A stretch of DNA of 39,503 nucleotides, from positions 1-39,503 of IMG/VR virus record IMGVR_UViG_3300025151_000106, one strand, 5' to 3'. The notes beneath the pieces are model-generated. The model saw nothing but the letters and a program-made list of their open reading frames with translations, searched no databases and had not been told where the DNA came from. The DNA comes from a virus. The translations under genes were made by a program, and so were the position numbers. Positions 8,525 to 18,134 of the stretch are shown piece after piece; the first letter of the stretch is position 1, and each line of letters starts with the position of its first letter.

Positions 8525-9079
8525 ATGGAAAAAAGTTACGTTGATAATTTATTGAGAGCAGGAAGGTCTGTTCCGGGGCAGTCTCTCACAAACGATCCTG
8601 AGCAGCGTTATGAGTTTGAGAAAGCTCCAGAGATAACTAACCTACGCGAAGGGATAGAGTTTGTTTTTCTAAAGTTAATTGAAGAAGAAACCTATCCACA
8701 GATACTAGAGCTTGTAGGCGCGGGTGTTCCTATTATGGAAATAACCCAGAACATTCTGTTTCAAGCGTTTGATAGAGGGATAGTTAATCCTGATCTAATG
8801 ATGTTGTTAGCGGAACCTACGGCTTATATGATTATGGCCTTAGCCGAAAGAGCGGATATAGACTATACAATCTATAAGGGCGAAGAAGAAGAGGAAGCTG
8901 CTGAGAATGCTGCCAATGGCTATAGCGAACAAGAAGCTAGACTCAAAGAGTATAAGAAAACAAATCAAATACCTCAGGGTGCTTTGCCCACAGAAATAGT
9001 AGAACAAATAGCTACTATGGAAACTCCCCAAGAAGAAAGTTTAATGGCTAGACCAGAGCCTAGCTTGTTACAAGGATAA
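8525..9079 (+). CDS. Conserved phage structural-module protein
   Basis: 184 aa starting at the ATG one base after the previous stop; the longer in-frame reading from 8444 overlaps the upstream gene by 80 nt and is not needed. The N-terminus (NLLRAGRSVPGQSLTNDP) and the acidic helical middle (LIEEETYPQILELVGAG) are of a type seen in marine podovirus virion regions. A Glu-rich stretch is at about 119-130. The end (ESLMARPEPSLLQG) repeats the SLLQG present in the protein before it. Function unknown; probably a virion or assembly component. Confidence 0.65.
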   Translation: MEKSYVDNLLRAGRSVPGQSLTNDPEQRYEFEKAPEITNLREGIEFVFLKLIEEETYPQILELVGAGVPIMEITQNILFQAFDRGIVNPDLMMLLAEPTAYMIMALAERADIDYTIYKGEEEEEAAENAANGYSEQEARLKEYKKTNQIPQGALPTEIVEQIATMETPQEESLMARPEPSLLQG

Positions 9080-9084
9080 AGAAT

Positions 9085-11031
9085 ATGGCTATCGAAGAAA
9101 CTTTTAAGGGACTACAGCAAGTTAGGCGTGGTCAATACGAAAGAATACGTGAGCAGCAGCGTAAGCAGCAGCGTGTTGATACCCTTTTTACTGCCGGTAA
9201 TATTCTGAGTAGAGTGGGTAATGTTTTTTTAAGAGAGCAAATGAATAATTTCATTAACAATGAAGAAAACATGGCTAGACAGGCTAAGTATAAGTCTTAT
9301 CTAAATACTGCTAATAATACTATTGAAGAGTATAAAAAAGCTGAAAAGCATCAGGGAGGTGTGCTTCAGTATTTGATTGATACAAGAGCTAATTACTTAA
9401 TGAATGATGCAACTCAAGAGTATGCAAAAGTAAACGAGCTTAATCCAACAGAATTAAATCAGTACATTCAAGGCGAAGCTAGAGCTTGGGCTGAAGCAAA
9501 TGAAAAAGATTTTAAGGCTGAATATGAATCGGCTTTGAATCTAGGAACTATGGAAGAATATCAAGCTGCATTGGCTCAAGAGTATGATGGGCCTAAAAAT
9601 GTAGGAGAGTTTCTGTGGCGTGGAGCTAAAGGTTTCTTTGCGGGTAAAAATAAAAATCAAATTAGAGCTGCTACTGTACAAAACAGAAGAGCTACCTTGA
9701 TGGATCAAGCCGGACAAAATGTTCAGGCTTTTGATGCTGCTGTTAATTCCGGATATGATATTGATAGTGCTACAGCTATACAGTCTGCTATAAATGATAA
9801 AAAAATTAATATCAAAGAAGATAAGTTGTTATCAACAGAATATGAGGATCAAGTTTCACATAGGTTTGGAGGTCAGCTTACTCTTACTTATACAGTAAAA
9901 ACCTTTGAAACTGCAAGCGGTGAACAACGAGTAGAAAGAATTTTAGAAGATGATGATGATATTAATCCAAATAACAAATATGCTATTCAAGCGGCTACTG
10001 AAGCCGGAGTAGATCCAGATTCATTTATAATAAGGCCTCCTAAAGTAGAAACAAAAGATAATGAATGGAAGGTTCCTGTAACAACAAGCACCTCAGACAT
10101 AGTAGATCCTTGGGGAAGGGTTGTAGATCAAGTTATTTATCGAACCTTTGATCTAGCAGAAGATGCCTCTCTAGCCATGTCTAGGGTTACGGATACCGAA
10201 ATGCTGCAAATTAGCAATGCTAATAATATGTTAGCAGGTGTACGAACTTATAAAGATAATATGACCCAAACATACGCAGGACTTGCTGAGGCTTATTATA
10301 CTCAAGGCTTAGGCGATGCAGCTACTTCTGAGCAAATAGATGATGCTAGAAAATTATTCCTAGCTGAAACCGCAGGAGAGCTTAGAGTTCTTATAAATAA
10401 GATATCTGAAACAACGCCTTTATTTAAAGACGAAGAAGGAAACCCTATTCCTACAAATATATTTAATCAGTCTGCTACAGGTGAAATGACTAATATAAGA
10501 ATGACTTCAGAAGAAATAATGGATATTTATCACAGTGATTTAGCTCCTTTATATACCATGAGCAAGCTAAGAAGTATTAATAGTAAACGATCAGATGATG
10601 GTAGAGTTTTTGAAGAAGAAATAAGGGGGTTTGATATAAAACCAGAGAACGCTTCTCTAGATATGTTAGTGTCTTTGGTTTCACTTGAAAATTCTAATAC
10701 TCCTGTAGATGTAAACCCAGAAACTCTTAGGTATTTATTTGACAATATCAATGTAGCAGATATCCCAAATCTGCCTAAAAACTATAGCATAAATTTGCTT
10801 AATTCAATTACAAGAACAGAGTCTGTTGCAGATTGGATGGATACAGCAACTGCACAGCCTGAGTATTATTTTAAACGAAATTATTCTTCTTTTGATGTAG
10901 GTAACATAATGAGTATTGTGGCAATGTTAGATAAAAGCACACAAGACAGAACCTTTGAAAATAAACAAAAACAAATGACTGAAGAAGAAAGAGAGCTATC
11001 AAAAGTAGGGCCGAGGGTATTCTTCTTTTGA
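9085..11031 (+). CDS. Putative internal virion protein (648 aa)
   Basis: 648 aa, mostly helical and charged. The N-terminus is basic and Gln-rich (QQVRRGQYERIREQQRKQQR), a possible DNA- or protein-binding helix. The remainder has no motif I recognise. AAGGAT lies upstream of the ATG and the gene is 5 nt after its neighbour. Its size and place, between two other large virion-type genes and just before the 1852-aa protein, match the second internal core protein of T7-like phages, which is injected with the genome. This assignment is by position, not by sequence similarity. Confidence 0.6.
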   Translation: MAIEETFKGLQQVRRGQYERIREQQRKQQRVDTLFTAGNILSRVGNVFLREQMNNFINNEENMARQAKYKSYLNTANNTIEEYKKAEKHQGGVLQYLIDTRANYLMNDATQEYAKVNELNPTELNQYIQGEARAWAEANEKDFKAEYESALNLGTMEEYQAALAQEYDGPKNVGEFLWRGAKGFFAGKNKNQIRAATVQNRRATLMDQAGQNVQAFDAAVNSGYDIDSATAIQSAINDKKINIKEDKLLSTEYEDQVSHRFGGQLTLTYTVKTFETASGEQRVERILEDDDDINPNNKYAIQAATEAGVDPDSFIIRPPKVETKDNEWKVPVTTSTSDIVDPWGRVVDQVIYRTFDLAEDASLAMSRVTDTEMLQISNANNMLAGVRTYKDNMTQTYAGLAEAYYTQGLGDAATSEQIDDARKLFLAETAGELRVLINKISETTPLFKDEEGNPIPTNIFNQSATGEMTNIRMTSEEIMDIYHSDLAPLYTMSKLRSINSKRSDDGRVFEEEIRGFDIKPENASLDMLVSLVSLENSNTPVDVNPETLRYLFDNINVADIPNLPKNYSINLLNSITRTESVADWMDTATAQPEYYFKRNYSSFDVGNIMSIVAMLDKSTQDRTFENKQKQMTEEERELSKVGPRVFFF

Positions 11032-11099
11032 TTTAGATCAAAGCACTCAAAGCAGAATAGACCAAGTTAAAACATCAGTAATTTAGGGGTAGCATATAA

Positions 11100-14000
11100 A
11101 TGCCTATCAAAAGAAAAACTCTTAGGACTAGCCCAGAGATTATTCAGGCTAACAGAGACAGTTACGACTCTGTTGATTTTAGTGATTACACAATAAGTCA
11201 GAAGCCTAAACTAAATCCTAATTTACAGTATTTAGAAAACAATGAAGACTTCCAAGAAGATATGGAACTGTATATGCAGTACATTGCTTCTCAGGATGAT
11301 AACTTTATAGATCAAATACTGTCAGGGACTTTGGCTACTGATGATTGGAAAGAGTTTATGCGCGATGAAGATTGGCGCATTACTTCTGTTATAGATAGAA
11401 ATATGGCACTAAAAGATGCCCCAGAAGATGTAAAGCAAGCTTACAAGCGAGTAAGAGAAAACTGGGAACGTGCTGATGTAGAAGGCTATGGAGAATGGGT
11501 TGAAGCTATAACAGACATGGGGCTAGATGCCGTAGGAGATCCTGTAAATCTAGCAATGCTTTTAGCCATTCCTTTTACTGGAGGAGGTTCGGCAGCTACT
11601 GCGGCTCTTGCAAAGGAAGGAGCCAAGAAATCAGCTATGCAAACAATAAAGCGTATGGCTGTTTCTCCTACTACCACTGGTGTTGTAGAAGGTGGTGTAT
11701 GGGCAGGAGTAGATAATTACAATCGTCAAAACATAGAAATTGCTACAGGAATGCGTAATGAGTTTTCTAACAGCGATTTTGCAATGGCTTCAGGTATCGG
11801 TAGTTTAGCCGGTGGGTTTATTGGTAAGGCGTTTGGTTACTTTGGTAACTCTAAAAATGCAGCAAAAGTAGAGCGTGATATTGTCCCTGACAACAAAGCT
11901 TTAGATAGACAAGCAGATAATTTAGCTGCTAATGATGACGAGATAGTAGATAACATTATAGAAGGTAATCTTCCTCAGTCTCAAGAAGTGGTAGATGCAG
12001 TATCTGAAGTTGTAAGTAGATTACCTTTAAGGTCGGCTACGTTTCAAAATGGTGTGCTAAATGAAACCAGAGGGTTTCCTCTAGATTTTGATATAGATGA
12101 CTTTGCTGACGTAGATGAAATTGCTAAAGACTTGGCTGAGAAGTTAGGTGGTGGAGACTACACGGCAGAAGAAATTGCAGATACTATACGACAATCTTTA
12201 GTAGCCGCCAAGCGAGGCAATGTATCTGGAGATGAGTTATCAGACTTTATAACTGGTAGGATTACCAAAGGGTTGGACACTCCTCCAGAACAACTTGCTC
12301 CTACTACACCTGACCCTTCTCCGGGTCAAGAAGTAGCAAGACCTATACAAAATAAACTGCTGTTTAAAATAGGGCGAATTGCGAACAAACTAAACAGCAC
12401 TGTATTAGCAGGTAAAGCTACAGATCTTATCAGCCCCTATGCCAAGTATTCTGCTACTGCGGCAAGACTACAAAGACTTCTTAGGTATGATTCATCTTTA
12501 AAGCTGACAGGCTCTTTAACGCCTGATGAAAAACTAGGCAGAGATTACTTTGAAACCTTGAAAGAAAACTACGGTACTTTTGTTACCGATTTCAAAAAAG
12601 CGTATGAGCCTATTGCATTAGGGCCTAAAGGTGATACCCGTCAAGATATGGACGATATGATTGTAGCTGCACTCAGAGGTGGAGCCTTACCTGATAATGC
12701 GCCTGACGCTGTAAAAAATATTGTTCCTGTACTTAGAAAGCTGTTTGACGATAGAGCCGAAGCTTTGTTTATGGAAGAGGTTCCTGCTAACTATGTTCCA
12801 AGGATGTGGAAACGTAGTGCTATTGAGCAAAATCAATTTGAATTCAAAAAGCTTTTAGAAAACGAAGGGTATGCGCCTGAAGAAGCCGATAGTATTTTAC
12901 AAAGTATGTTAAGCAAAACAGAAAACTCGGCGGTCATTGATTCTGCGGGAACAGGAGATACTGTCTTCTTAATGCCCAGAGTGCTAGACAAAATAGCTGA
13001 TGATAATGTGTATGCTAATTTCTTAGAAAATGATTTAAATAAAATTGTACATGAATATGGTATGCAGTCTGCAAGACGTATCTCAAAGTTAAATGTTCTC
13101 GGTGTAAGAAATAAAAATGACTTTGAAAAAATTTGGATTCCTCAGATTCAAAAAGAACTAAGAGAGGCGGGATTAGAAGTAGGAGATCCTCTCATAGGCA
13201 AAGCTGCTAACGATATAAGTGCTGTTTATTCTTCTATGACGGGTGAAGGTATTCAGCGGTACGGCAGCACAGTACAAACTGCTGCTGATTCCTACACAAT
13301 GCTGACCCGAATGGCTACGTTACCTCTTGCTCCTCTTTCAAGTTTAACAGAAATATTTTTAAATATATCTAAAGCAGGATTCCGTAATAGCTTTAAAGGA
13401 CTTGCTGTAGCTATGAATGAGGGCTTTACCACTATGTCAACCAAGAGCAAAAACCTTTTGGCTGACGCAGGACTAACTGAACCTGAGATATGGCGAGAAA
13501 TGCAAGAGCTTGGTATCGCTATGGATCAAGCAGCCGGTGATGTTGCTGATAGGTTAGGTGGTGAAACTATTGCTAATGACAAAATTAGAACTTTAAACAA
13601 TGCTTTTTTTAGAGCTAACATGCTAGATCAATGGACAAAGTTTGTTCAGATGACTTCTTACATTACTGGTAAGAACATGATCTCAGACAATATAGCTGAC
13701 ATAGCGGCAGCTAGAGGAAGTAGAGACAGTCGTAGAATCTTGCGTAAAAAGAAAGAGCTACGTGAGCTTGGTATTGATATAGATCAGGCAATGGATTGGT
13801 TTGATGGAGGCATGAAAGCTGACGATGCCTTTAATAAAGAAATTCAAAGAGGTGCGGGTAGATATACTAATGAAGTTATTCTAAACCCTGAATCTGCCTC
13901 AGGCTTAAAGCCTTTGATGCACTCTAATCCTAAAACATCAATATTGTTTCAGTTGATGGGTTATCCTGCTGCGTTTACAAATACTATTCTTAAAAATGCA

Positions 14001-16658
14001 GCTCGTAAAATGATAGAAGATCCAAGAGGGAATGTTCCCCATACTTTAGCTGCCGGTTTAATTATGACAGAGACAGCTAGATTCACTAACTGGGCGAGAA
14101 GTCGGGGACGTAGTGAAGAAGAGGGAGAGAACCCATATGCAGCAGCTATCATGCGTTGGGGCGGTGGTGGCGTATATTTAGATATGTTCCGCAGAGCAGA
14201 GTTTGCGGCTAAAGATAGTCCTGCTCTTGCTCCTATATTGGGTATATCTGGGCCATTGTCTCAGGACATCTTTGCACTTGCTAGATATCAAGGCCCTGTA
14301 GAATTTGCAGCGCGGAAGTCTCCGGGCTTTGGGGCTTTTGAGTTTGTGTTCGGCAGAGAATTTAGGGACAACTACACCAGTGCTGCTAGAAGCATGGATA
14401 AAGTTATTAACGATATGTTTAGCGGCAAAGAGCCTGATCGTCTTAAATTTAAAAAAGGTGGTGAGGTGTATGATGTGCCTAACGCATCAGAAGAACCTGA
14501 TGAGCGTGTAGATCGTATAACAGGACTTCCTTATGATCAGCAAGCCGGAGGTGCTTTTGTAGACGAAGAAGAGCGCATAGGGTTTGCTTTAGGTACTGTT
14601 GTTACTAAGTATGCAAGGTCTGCCCTTAGTGATGCGGTAGGTAAAATTGCAAACAAAGGAGAGAACATTCCGTTTAATAGATTAATGAAGCGACTTGAGG
14701 TTGAGGGCGTAAGACCTGATGAGATTCAAGCTTCTCGACTAATAGATCTTGTAGATGAAAAGGACATAGTTACTACAAGATCAGGTAATAAGGCTGTTAC
14801 TCCAGAAGGTTTGAGAAACGCAGAAGCCCGAAGGACTGATGTGTTTAAACAAGAAGAAAGTACGTATCTAGAAGCTCAAGAAGAAATAACTGAAGTGGCT
14901 GAAGATTTAGAGCTAGAAGTAGAAGCGTCAATTGCTGAAAGCGAGGAGCTAGACAGGGCAATAGACGAAGAATTTGGAGATGATTATTTTGTAGAAGATT
15001 TAGATACATTTGATCCAGAGGCAGAAGATCCTACATATACGTACACGGGTAGAATGTTAGATACGGCTTTAGATCCTGAAAAGTCTTTAAGAGAAAGAAC
15101 GGATGCAATAAGTGAAGTTGAAAGAGTATTAAGAAAAAGCCCCGCAGAACTTAAACAAATGTACAGTGAGGTTGTTCCAGAAGATGCTGAGTTAAGCACG
15201 TATAGAATTAATTATTTTTCTGATCCCAGAATTACTAGACCCACTTGGTCTGGACATTGGGAAAAAGGCAGAGATTATCCTATGGATTTAGATAATTTTA
15301 CCTACTGGACTAGAGGGGACGTTGCGTCTGGAGATAAAACTATAACTGGGGGAGAAGCTTCCAGAGTTTATGAGATTCAGTCAGACAGTAGAGTTGAATT
15401 AGATCCTGAAAAATTAAGTCCCTATCAAAAATTACTAGAAGAATTTGATGAGCTAAATGACAAGATAGGCGAAATAGAAGATTCTATTTTGGATGTAGAT
15501 TCGAAATTAGAGGAGTTTAATATTTACCGTTCTTCTACTGAAGATCGTTATGTTATTCCTCCTGACTCTGAAGAAAAGGTACAAACATTAATCAAAAGAA
15601 ATAATGAGTTAATGGACGAGTTAACTTCTACTAGAAAACAACAGAGGGGCTTAGAACCAAAACTAAAAGATGCTAGTAAAAATATGACAGCATCAGAAGT
15701 TAAAAAAGAGCGAGATGAAATTTTCTATGGTGGAACTAAAGTCCCTATAAATGTCTGGAAGAATGCAATTCATAACGAAATTATTAGAGCTAAAGAAAAT
15801 GGTCTAGATGAAATACAATTTCTTATTGACGATAAACTTGTAGAAAGGAATGGGCAAAGAGTTACTGAATTTATGATTAGATCTCCAGAAATTCAGAAAG
15901 CCTATCAAACTATAGTAGCTCCTTTAGTTATTAAGACTGCTAAAAAGATAGGAGCTAGGGCGCAACGCAAAGGAAAGTATATAGCTTTTGCATTACCCGC
16001 ATCGTTTACGCTACCCCTTTATGCTCAAGAGGAAAAAGACTTATCTGAAGTAGCAACAGACATATCTCTAGGCATGGAGATAGATGAAGCTCTTGTTATT
16101 AATAGAGAAAGCTTTTCAGAAGGTGGGTTACTTGAAAGGGCTATTAAGTTTGCACTAGGAAGAGGTGCTAAAGCTTTTGGTTTTGGCGCGGATCAACAAC
16201 GTCAGCATGAGAAAGAAGTAGTAGCTCTTGTTAATGAAGCAGCCGACAAAGGTTTTATCCCTGAGCGATCCCGTATACCTACAGATGAAGCAGGGTTTGG
16301 AAGGTTCAGTGGCGCAGATGAAGAAGTCTTCAATGCTTTTAATCATGCCTACCTAGTTTACAAGCATGGTTCTAAGCTTAAAGATCCTTTGCTTCAGGGT
16401 AAAGAGTATCTACAGATGTTGTATTACCCTAACCCAGACACTGAAAGAGTTGATCAACACAACAATGCTTTTGGGTCTAACTTGAGGGATATGGCTACAG
16501 ATGATGCAGATGCAAAGCAAAAGATAGTTTTGGGCTACTACAATACTCAAAGGAAACTGGCAGAAGGAAAACCGCTTGTGTACGGAGAAGATCTTATATT
16601 TAATGTAAATGATCTAGAGAATGTAGAGCCTCGTAGTTTTAGATTTAGACCGAGGTAG
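11100..16658 (+). CDS. Giant gp16-like internal virion / polyvalent protein
   Basis: 1852 aa. Residues about 130-250 (DPVNLAMLLAIPFTGGG and Gly-rich hydrophobic stretches) and 930-1110 (ILFQLMGYPAAF, ETARFTNWARSRG) resemble internal virion proteins of marine T7-like phages. Near 1119 there is KKGGEVYDVPNA and PDERVDRITGLPYDQQAG, a motif I have seen in other marine phage virion proteins. Residues about 1380-1640 contain VYEIQSDS, IIRAKENGLDEIQFLIDD and IVAPLVIKTAKKIGARAQRK, the order seen in the EIQSD domain of phage polyvalent proteins. Near 1742-1800, FNAFNHAYLVYKHGS with VDQHNNAFGSNLRD resembles DUF6973. These last two matches are tentative. The protein is probably ejected into the host with the DNA. 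AGGGG precedes the ATG. Confidence 0.7.
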   Translation: MPIKRKTLRTSPEIIQANRDSYDSVDFSDYTISQKPKLNPNLQYLENNEDFQEDMELYMQYIASQDDNFIDQILSGTLATDDWKEFMRDEDWRITSVIDRNMALKDAPEDVKQAYKRVRENWERADVEGYGEWVEAITDMGLDAVGDPVNLAMLLAIPFTGGGSAATAALAKEGAKKSAMQTIKRMAVSPTTTGVVEGGVWAGVDNYNRQNIEIATGMRNEFSNSDFAMASGIGSLAGGFIGKAFGYFGNSKNAAKVERDIVPDNKALDRQADNLAANDDEIVDNIIEGNLPQSQEVVDAVSEVVSRLPLRSATFQNGVLNETRGFPLDFDIDDFADVDEIAKDLAEKLGGGDYTAEEIADTIRQSLVAAKRGNVSGDELSDFITGRITKGLDTPPEQLAPTTPDPSPGQEVARPIQNKLLFKIGRIANKLNSTVLAGKATDLISPYAKYSATAARLQRLLRYDSSLKLTGSLTPDEKLGRDYFETLKENYGTFVTDFKKAYEPIALGPKGDTRQDMDDMIVAALRGGALPDNAPDAVKNIVPVLRKLFDDRAEALFMEEVPANYVPRMWKRSAIEQNQFEFKKLLENEGYAPEEADSILQSMLSKTENSAVIDSAGTGDTVFLMPRVLDKIADDNVYANFLENDLNKIVHEYGMQSARRISKLNVLGVRNKNDFEKIWIPQIQKELREAGLEVGDPLIGKAANDISAVYSSMTGEGIQRYGSTVQTAADSYTMLTRMATLPLAPLSSLTEIFLNISKAGFRNSFKGLAVAMNEGFTTMSTKSKNLLADAGLTEPEIWREMQELGIAMDQAAGDVADRLGGETIANDKIRTLNNAFFRANMLDQWTKFVQMTSYITGKNMISDNIADIAAARGSRDSRRILRKKKELRELGIDIDQAMDWFDGGMKADDAFNKEIQRGAGRYTNEVILNPESASGLKPLMHSNPKTSILFQLMGYPAAFTNTILKNAARKMIEDPRGNVPHTLAAGLIMTETARFTNWARSRGRSEEEGENPYAAAIMRWGGGGVYLDMFRRAEFAAKDSPALAPILGISGPLSQDIFALARYQGPVEFAARKSPGFGAFEFVFGREFRDNYTSAARSMDKVINDMFSGKEPDRLKFKKGGEVYDVPNASEEPDERVDRITGLPYDQQAGGAFVDEEERIGFALGTVVTKYARSALSDAVGKIANKGENIPFNRLMKRLEVEGVRPDEIQASRLIDLVDEKDIVTTRSGNKAVTPEGLRNAEARRTDVFKQEESTYLEAQEEITEVAEDLELEVEASIAESEELDRAIDEEFGDDYFVEDLDTFDPEAEDPTYTYTGRMLDTALDPEKSLRERTDAISEVERVLRKSPAELKQMYSEVVPEDAELSTYRINYFSDPRITRPTWSGHWEKGRDYPMDLDNFTYWTRGDVASGDKTITGGEASRVYEIQSDSRVELDPEKLSPYQKLLEEFDELNDKIGEIEDSILDVDSKLEEFNIYRSSTEDRYVIPPDSEEKVQTLIKRNNELMDELTSTRKQQRGLEPKLKDASKNMTASEVKKERDEIFYGGTKVPINVWKNAIHNEIIRAKENGLDEIQFLIDDKLVERNGQRVTEFMIRSPEIQKAYQTIVAPLVIKTAKKIGARAQRKGKYIAFALPASFTLPLYAQEEKDLSEVATDISLGMEIDEALVINRESFSEGGLLERAIKFALGRGAKAFGFGADQQRQHEKEVVALVNEAADKGFIPERSRIPTDEAGFGRFSGADEEVFNAFNHAYLVYKHGSKLKDPLLQGKEYLQMLYYPNPDTERVDQHNNAFGSNLRDMATDDADAKQKIVLGYYNTQRKLAEGKPLVYGEDLIFNVNDLENVEPRSFRFRPR

Positions 16659-16660
16659 CC

Positions 16661-16831
16661 ATGCACCGTTTAATTCTGATTGCTCTTTTACTTTCTTCTT
16701 GCTCAACAGCAACCTACGACTTCCCCATAGAGTTTCCTAACAGGATGCCTCAGGGATTGTTTGAAAACAATCTTAGAGACTGTAGAGCGCAGCCCCAATG
16801 CTCAGCGGATCAATTATTTGATAGGTGGTGA
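16661..16831 (+). CDS. Small lipoprotein
   Basis: 56 aa. MHRLILIALLLSSCSTATYD is a textbook lipoprotein signal: one Arg, an eight-residue hydrophobic core and a lipobox LSSC with Cys14 as the lipidated residue. Ser at +2 predicts sorting to the outer membrane. The mature part (about 43 aa) has two more Cys (C41, C47). GAGG lies 6 nt before the ATG. It is two bases after the giant protein and one base before the cytochrome/copper protein. Size and lipobox fit an outer spanin, but no matching inner spanin is adjacent, and it could instead serve the secreted enzyme that follows. Confidence 0.75.
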   Translation: MHRLILIALLLSSCSTATYDFPIEFPNRMPQGLFENNLRDCRAQPQCSADQLFDRW

Positions 16832-16832
16832 T

Positions 16833-18134
16833 ATGAGAAAAACTTTACTAGCTGCTTGTATAGGACTAGCTACAACGGCACAAGCCGATGATACATATGT
16901 TGACACTGTAGCAAGTATTATAAATAACAACTGTGTTGTTTGTCACAGAGAGGGCGGTATAGGCCCTATGTCTTTTGAGACTTATGAGCAGGTCAGACCT
17001 TGGTCACCTCTCATCTCTTACAAAGTAGCTAACAGAGAGATGCCACCCTATGCCTATGACCAACATATAGGCATTCAAAACCTTGAAGGGGATTGGAGAC
17101 TATCACAGGATCAGATAGATTCTGTTGTTAACTGGGCAAACTCTGGATCTCCTTATGGTGATACTGATACAGTTGTTCAGCCTCCAAGCCTTCCAAGTTT
17201 AGACTCTTGGAACTTTGAGCCTGAGTTTGGTGCGCCTGATCTTATTGTTCCCTCATCACCCTATGACATTCCTGCCAATGGTAATGACCTTTGGAGTAAA
17301 GAGTTCGTAGATCCTCAACTTGCAGAATCTCGCTGCATCAAGGCTGTACAAGTTAAGCCAAAAGGTGATGCAGCCGCTGTAGTCCATCACGCTAATTCAG
17401 ATATATACATGTATGATGAAGAAGGTGAGCTGCAACAATATGGTCAGTTGACTGAGTATGCAATGGGAAAATGGGGAGAGGTGATGCCCCAAGGAGTATG
17501 CCGCACGTTTCCGGCCAACTCTCTAGTCCGATGGGATATCCACATGTTCCCCGGCGGCGTAGGAGCTACAGCCGAAGGAGAGATGATTGAAGATAATGTG
17601 GTTGAAATTGGTCTTTGGTTTCATGATGAGAACTATGAGGAGGTCAACGATGTGTACCGTCAAGACCTCAGGCTATATCCTCTACGCGAAGGGTACGAGA
17701 ACGGACACCTAATTATCCCTCCAAATGGCTACGCTATGACACAGGGCTTTCACAGCTTTGATCACCCTGTACGCATTGATAGCTTTCAGCCTCACGGACA
17801 CCTCCGTATGAATGCTGCGTCACTAGAGATATTTAATCCTCTTACAGGACGCACCAAGTCAATAAGTCAGATCTCTAACTGGAGTGCTACATGGCATCAT
17901 AGTCATATATATGATCCCTCAGAAGCTCCTGTGTTGGCTGTGGGAGAGGTTCTGGTAATCAAGCAGTGGTATGACAACACCTCTGACAATCCCAACAACC
18001 CTGACCCAGATCAGTGGGTATATGGTGGCAGCAGGACAGGAGATGAAATGTCTCATGCTTGGATTGCTGTTACTCACCTAGACGATCAGGGTTATCAACA
18101 AATAATGGAAGAAAGATTTAATGGGGCTGATTGA
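16833..18134 (+). CDS. Secreted cytochrome c / PHM-like copper monooxygenase fusion
   Basis: 433 aa from the ATG at 16833 (AGGTGG upstream); an upstream TTG would spoil the signal peptide. Residues 1-18 are a Sec signal ending AQA. Residues 19-110 are a c-type cytochrome domain: CVVCH at 34-38 binds heme, and Met70 in REMPPY is the likely distal ligand. Residues 120-430 resemble peptidylglycine alpha-hydroxylating monooxygenase: His185-His186 and His237 match the first copper site; His321, His323 (PHGHLRM) and Met406 (GDEMSHAW) match the second. NPNNPDP before the Met is typical of bacterial cytochrome/PHM fusions. Ligands look complete, so an active periplasmic or virion-borne copper oxidase is plausible; the substrate is unknown. 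The gene lies between virion genes and the endolysin and overlaps the latter by 14 nt, so it should be expressed late. Confidence 0.8.
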   Translation: MRKTLLAACIGLATTAQADDTYVDTVASIINNNCVVCHREGGIGPMSFETYEQVRPWSPLISYKVANREMPPYAYDQHIGIQNLEGDWRLSQDQIDSVVNWANSGSPYGDTDTVVQPPSLPSLDSWNFEPEFGAPDLIVPSSPYDIPANGNDLWSKEFVDPQLAESRCIKAVQVKPKGDAAAVVHHANSDIYMYDEEGELQQYGQLTEYAMGKWGEVMPQGVCRTFPANSLVRWDIHMFPGGVGATAEGEMIEDNVVEIGLWFHDENYEEVNDVYRQDLRLYPLREGYENGHLIIPPNGYAMTQGFHSFDHPVRIDSFQPHGHLRMNAASLEIFNPLTGRTKSISQISNWSATWHHSHIYDPSEAPVLAVGEVLVIKQWYDNTSDNPNNPDPDQWVYGGSRTGDEMSHAWIAVTHLDDQGYQQIMEERFNGAD

